From the NCBI GenBank assembly GCA_937958235.1, contig CALFGG010000073.1:1-11455 (forward strand): DNA of 11,455 nucleotides, written 5' to 3'. The DNA is from an uncultured Candidatus Saccharibacteria bacterium (GTDB lineage Bacteria; Patescibacteriota; Saccharimonadia; Saccharimonadales; Saccharimonadaceae). A program made the position numbers and the translations under genes. Of the stretch, positions 8,039 through 11,455 are shown piece after piece. Numbering within the stretch: position 1 is the first letter of the stretch; every line of letters starts with the position of its first letter. Below the pieces are notes generated by a model. That model worked only from the letters and a program-made list of their open reading frames with translations. It did not search any database and was not told the DNA's origin.

Positions 8039-8173
8039 TTTTGTTTCTCATCCTGATATCAATCATGTACATTAAAGTTTTATTGCCTCCAGCTTCCCTA
8101 AAAAGCCTGAACACATTTTTTATCAAAAAATTATCCTATAAAATTCCGACATATTTAACCCCCGAATACTAAC

Positions 8174-10498
8174 TTATCTCAGATTTATTACGTCCCCAGA
8201 GCTCATCTGGCCAAAATCGGACCCCTGAGGCTCAATCTTCGTATTCTTTGTGATCTCTTTTTGTTTTACTGGTGGTTTTTTCGACTCTTCACTTGCTAGC
8301 CAATCAAGATCATTATCCTTAGATTCTTGACTCAACTTCGCCAGCTCTGCATCAATTTCTTCAAGTGACAACTCTTTAGCAGGTGCCTCATTCGCCTGCT
8401 GAATTATTCTAGCCGCCTCTGGTGAACCTGGTATCGCCTGAGTTGCTGGCACCTTCGCCACCCCCAAATCTATTCCCTGTCCACTATTTTTTTCACCAAT
8501 CATCGACATAAAACCACCCCCCTCATTCTTAGGTGCCTCTTTTACAGACTTTTCCTCTTCGTTCTTAATATTTAATCGCTCGTCAATTTCTTTATCTACC
8601 TCTGCACCAGGACGACCATACTTCTTTGCCGAGTACTCACGCAAAGATTCGAATACCTTGCGATCCTCCTTCCCCATTGGTGCTGGCAAATTCATTGTAA
8701 ACGGCGCCGACGGCATGCCGTTCATCAAAACAGTTGTAATTGCATGATGATTTGGCTGCTTATGAAGATCCTCCGCCTTAAATACAGGCGTAAACACTTT
8801 TTCCAGCATTTCCGCATCCGTCACACCAACACGTCCTGCCACAATTGTACCAACGTTACCAAGCACACCTTCACGAATCTTATCGGTCAGCTGTGTCATA
8901 AACTGGTTCGCCACAATCAAATTAAGTCGGAATTTCCTCGCCTCTGAAAGAATCGATTCAAAAGATTCTGTTGAAAAGTTCTGAAACTCATCGACAAATA
9001 AACAAAAATCTTTACGATCATGTTCCGGCGTATCTACGCGCGACATTGCCGCCGTCTGGAATTTCATCACAAAGATCATACCAAGCAGCTTCGAGTTTAA
9101 TTCGCCAAGCTTACCTTTAGAAAGGTTCACTAGTAAAATCTTCTGCTGATCCATAATCTCACGAATATTAAAGCCTGACTTGATCTGACCCAGTACCCGC
9201 TTCATCATTGTATTCTGCTTAAATGGACTCCATTTAGAAGCAAACCACGTAATCACTTCACCCGCATCATTTGATTTTTGTGAAGCTGGAAATTCTTTTG
9301 TCCAGTAATCAAATAAATCTCTATCCGTTACATATTTTAATTTATCAACCACTAAATCTTTATTAATGAATGGACTCGGGATATCCAAGAATGTAGCGCC
9401 CTTAGGGTCACTCATCAAAAGTAGTGCCGCATTTCTAAACATCTGCTCACCACGTGGCCCAAAAATACCAGTATGTCCAGGATCATAAAGAGAATACAGC
9501 ATATTGATTCCCTCTTGCACAATAAAGTCCTTTTCCTCTGGAGTTTTTGCTTCCAACATATTCATACCAATTGGAAACTCCATATCTGACGGATCAAAGT
9601 AAATCACATCATCAATGCGATCCTCTGGCACCATTGATAGTAGCTCCTCTGTCACATCACCGTGCGGATCAATAAAACAAAAACCCTTGCCTTCAACCAT
9701 ATCCTGATAGGCGATATTCTTCAAAAATACCGATTTACCCATACCTGAAGCACCAATAACATACATATGGCGTCTGCGGTCATTCACGCTAAGCTTAATT
9801 TCCTTCACCGCCCCACGATATTCGTTATACCCAATTAATACACCATCGGTAATCAACGAAGCCGGACCATCAACCTGCTTAGTCATCTGTCTTTCCACAC
9901 CACTGGACGGAATTGAGGCCTGAGAAGGTAGATGAAAGATGGTCGCCAATTCTTGCGTATTTAGTACAATTTTTTTATTCGAAACTGGGAAAAACCTGAA
10001 TATGTAATCTGTTACTAATTGATCAATTTTCTTACTCAAATCATATTTAAAACCATTTGAATTTGGTGAGTCGAATTGTGAAAAAGCTGCCACCACACCC
10101 CCGACCAACCCCTCACTTCGAGCTTTTGATTTTGAATGTGCCACAATTCTAATCAAACATTCAAATGCAGGAAATTTCGCCTTAGTGTCAATCGCCTGAA
10201 TTTCTTCTTGCTTCTTTTGTGATAATTCAGAATTGTGTTCATCCTTATCTTTTTTGTGTTCATCAGGAACTTCAAATGGCGCTCTAATTATATCCATTAA
10301 TAAATAAAGTATTCGGATTGGCAAATTAGATCCCTTACCACTGAAACCTTTTTTTCCAGATTTAATATTTTTAATCTTTGTTTCTGCATTTTTAGACCAA
10401 CTAGAATCTAGTGGCCTAAACATTACCTGAAGCCCCAGCCCCTCACCAATTCGAACTTTGGAAAAGGCCGGTGGGCTGGAGCCAGTTGTGCGTCCCAC
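8174..10498 (-). CDS. VirD4/TraD-like type IV secretion ATPase (C-terminal part of a split protein)
   Basis: This is a P-loop ATPase of the VirD4/TraD (HerA/FtsK superfamily) group common in CPR genomes, probably a membrane-associated motor for moving DNA or protein. In the 774-residue frame, Walker A GASGMGKS is at 249-256, a conserved FCFIDPHGD block at 273-281, Walker B CLFVDEFQ at 499-506 and an ANQF motif at 530-533. Residues after about 610 are charged low-complexity sequence. The GTG start at 10498 has AGGA six nt upstream, so internal initiation is possible. However, FSKVRIGEGLGLQ (12-24) fits the middle of the usual family protein, whose front half is encoded in another frame by 10423-11241. 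Residues 1-11 are therefore probably an out-of-frame reading and not native sequence. The gene has no transmembrane anchor of its own. Whether the pair works as two proteins, as a frameshifted fusion, or reflects a sequence error is open. The cargo is unknown. Confidence 0.85.
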   Translation of the reverse strand: MGRTTGSSPPAFSKVRIGEGLGLQVMFRPLDSSWSKNAETKIKNIKSGKKGFSGKGSNLPIRILYLLMDIIRAPFEVPDEHKKDKDEHNSELSQKKQEEIQAIDTKAKFPAFECLIRIVAHSKSKARSEGLVGGVVAAFSQFDSPNSNGFKYDLSKKIDQLVTDYIFRFFPVSNKKIVLNTQELATIFHLPSQASIPSSGVERQMTKQVDGPASLITDGVLIGYNEYRGAVKEIKLSVNDRRRHMYVIGASGMGKSVFLKNIAYQDMVEGKGFCFIDPHGDVTEELLSMVPEDRIDDVIYFDPSDMEFPIGMNMLEAKTPEEKDFIVQEGINMLYSLYDPGHTGIFGPRGEQMFRNAALLLMSDPKGATFLDIPSPFINKDLVVDKLKYVTDRDLFDYWTKEFPASQKSNDAGEVITWFASKWSPFKQNTMMKRVLGQIKSGFNIREIMDQQKILLVNLSKGKLGELNSKLLGMIFVMKFQTAAMSRVDTPEHDRKDFCLFVDEFQNFSTESFESILSEARKFRLNLIVANQFMTQLTDKIREGVLGNVGTIVAGRVGVTDAEMLEKVFTPVFKAEDLHKQPNHHAITTVLMNGMPSAPFTMNLPAPMGKEDRKVFESLREYSAKKYGRPGAEVDKEIDERLNIKNEEEKSVKEAPKNEGGGFMSMIGEKNSGQGIDLGVAKVPATQAIPGSPEAARIIQQANEAPAKELSLEEIDAELAKLSQESKDNDLDWLASEESKKPPVKQKEITKNTKIEPQGSDFGQMSSGDVINLR

Positions 10499-11241
10499 TT
10501 CATTTCCTGAAATGTCAAAATTGGATACTCAACTTCTTTCTTCATCACTAGCTCACCCCCAGATATGAAATTTTCAGCATTATACTGATTTCCCGTACCC
10601 TCACTATCATCCATACCGTCTCTACTAAAAATATTCTCGACTTCCGTCTCTTCCAATCTAGCTGTTGGGTAAGAAGTCAAAATTGCCTGCTTCACCGTTT
10701 CAGTTAAAACCGCCGGTACTACAGCATAATATTTTACAAACCCATCCACCGCCACGATTTCAAAGGAAAAATATTTTTGTCCATACACGTGAGTCTTCAT
10801 GCCAGCCTTTTTCAAAGTAGATGAAATAATCGTATACATAATCGTGGCTTGAGAAATCGCCTCATCATTTACGTCACGCTCATCTCTACCCCCACCCTGA
10901 ATATCATCAGTTGATGGCGGTAAATGAATCAACATCGGAATCATTTTTAGAGCACGCTCAAATTCTTTCGCCTTACGTTTCTGTTTTAGTATCCTAATAA
11001 CTACAAAAATCGCCGCTGCAATTATTAGACCAAAAATCACAATTCCAACCAAAATACCATTATCAATTCTGGTACTCATATTATTTTTTGGCTGCAAAGT
11101 AGTCCCTTGCCCAACCTGCTGGTTCTGACTTTGAATACTAGTAGTACTTGGCGAATCAACCACCTGACTATTTGGTTCCTGCTCCACAGGTTGTTGATTG
11201 CCACCCCTAATCAAATTTTCTAATCTGTTACCACCGTTCAT
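10423..11241 (-). CDS. Membrane-anchored N-terminal part of VirD4/TraD-like protein
   Basis: The 272-residue protein has a Gln/Asn-rich N-terminus (1-56), one transmembrane helix at about 62-85 followed by a basic KQKRKAK stop, and a soluble domain with KYFSFEIVAV (156-165), YPTARLEE (191-198) and EVEYPILTF (236-244). From memory these match the region before the ATPase domain in CPR type IV secretion DNA-transfer proteins, which are normally a single chain. Residues after about 260 leave the family pattern, and the frame ends in TAA at 10423, while the expected continuation lies in the -1 frame of the downstream ATPase gene. The frame switch falls near a TTTT run (10462-10465). The start is ATG 11241, with a weak TAGGCAG upstream and only 8 nt from the preceding stop, so it is probably in the same operon. 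It is probably the membrane anchor of the ATPase. Confidence 0.75.
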   Translation of the reverse strand: MNGGNRLENLIRGGNQQPVEQEPNSQVVDSPSTTSIQSQNQQVGQGTTLQPKNNMSTRIDNGILVGIVIFGLIIAAAIFVVIRILKQKRKAKEFERALKMIPMLIHLPPSTDDIQGGGRDERDVNDEAISQATIMYTIISSTLKKAGMKTHVYGQKYFSFEIVAVDGFVKYYAVVPAVLTETVKQAILTSYPTARLEETEVENIFSRDGMDDSEGTGNQYNAENFISGGELVMKKEVEYPILTFQEMKWDAQLAPAHRPFPKFELVRGWGFR

Positions 11242-11249
11242 TATTCTGC

Positions 11250-11455
11250 CTACTCATTTCCCTGACCAATTACTCTTCCATAACGATCAAGCAAAAGCTT
11301 GTCTACTAATTCACGCATTTTTCGGTATTTTTCGTTTGGATCCTTAATCTTCATAGCTTCAATAACCGCCTTTATAAACTCCGGCTCCAATCCATCCATA
11401 TCTTTTGCTTTAGGTAAATCTGTTCCTACGATTTTTCCTTTATCATCAAAAGTCA
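11250..11455 (-). CDS. Unrecognised protein, C-terminal 67 residues (5' end outside window)
   Basis: An open frame enters from the right edge and ends in TAG at 11250-11252. The visible part begins TFDDKGKIVGTDLPK and ends DRYGRVIGQGNE. Two probable amphipathic helices (about 25-36 and 42-56) rich in Lys, Glu and Leu are all that can be described; I recognise no family. The stop is 8 nt before the next start, which suggests an operon with the VirD4/TraD-like genes and perhaps a related role. Confidence 0.75.
   Translation of the reverse strand, partial: TFDDKGKIVGTDLPKAKDMDGLEPEFIKAVIEAMKIKDPNEKYRKMRELVDKLLLDRYGRVIGQGNE

Larger units (their letters stand above)
7840..8173. other. Intergenic region upstream of gyrB
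   Basis: This 334-nt stretch holds the gyrase promoter, a tandem 10-bp repeat (8019-8038) and, on the minus strand at 8010-8072, a 20-codon ORF starting MYMID and ending ALRMR. GGAGG (8086-8090) stands 13 nt before that ATG, farther than usual, so translation is doubtful. An A/T-only inverted repeat after the ATPase gene (ATTTTTT/AAAAAAT, about 8115-8131) lacks the G+C of a good terminator. No DnaA-box cluster, tRNA or known riboswitch was recognised. Confidence 0.5.

Noticed and set aside
7840..8173. Replication origin next to gyrB
   Set aside because: gyrB often sits near oriC with dnaA and recF, but no DnaA-box cluster resembling TTATCCACA and no dnaA, dnaN or recF is present. TTATCC at about 8131 is a lone partial match.
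698..11455. Mobile element, CRISPR array or tRNA gene
   Set aside because: No transposase, terminal inverted repeats, regularly spaced repeats or tRNA-like cloverleaf was seen in any intergenic region. All genes share one strand and similar composition, with no sign of an inserted block.

Overview
The window looks like chromosomal DNA from a small-genome bacterium of the Candidate Phyla Radiation (Patescibacteria), most likely Saccharibacteria (TM7) or a near relative. The main evidence is the 16S rRNA fragment at the left edge: its segment at 56-73 differs by one base from the TM7-specific probe site as I remember it. A CPR-style membrane-anchored VirD4/TraD-like ATPase and a large unplaced surface protein fit that reading. 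The assignment comes from memory of families and a partial 16S, so it is probable and not proven. The coding sequences read with the standard genetic code.

Every gene lies on the minus strand, so the order of transcription is right to left. (1) 11455-8174: the end of an unrecognised gene (11250-11455), a membrane protein (10423-11241) and a VirD4/TraD-like ATPase (8174-10498), all tightly packed. The last two overlap by 76 nt in different frames and look like two halves of one family protein. (2) 8173-7840: a 334-nt intergenic region with a good sigma70-type promoter for gyrase, a tandem 10-bp repeat and a possible 20-codon mini-ORF. (3) 7839-3146: gyrB and gyrA, 17 nt apart, closed by a clear intrinsic terminator at 3094-3120. 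(4) 3093-2900: a regulatory-looking region with a 14-bp direct repeat on a 21-bp period and a 7-bp dyad. (5) 2899-1349: a secreted, C-terminally membrane-anchored protein with a long Lys/Glu/Pro-rich stalk. (6) 1348-1151: an intergenic region with three successive hairpins. (7) 1150-698: a YuiD-type divergent PAP2 membrane protein. (8) 626-1: a strong rRNA promoter (TTGACA, 17 nt, TATTAT), a leader of about 185 nt with a boxA-like element, and the 5' part of 16S rRNA, which runs off the window.

Gyrase supplies negative supercoiling. The surface protein, the PAP2-like membrane enzyme and the VirD4-like ATPase all belong to the cell envelope, where an epibiotic bacterium would meet its host. 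That functional link is inference. The points most worth following are the split ATPase gene, the absence of UGA stops (TAG ends five of seven genes), natural GyrB residues at two known quinolone-resistance positions, an acidic N-terminal extension on GyrA, and an enlarged 16S V1 helix.
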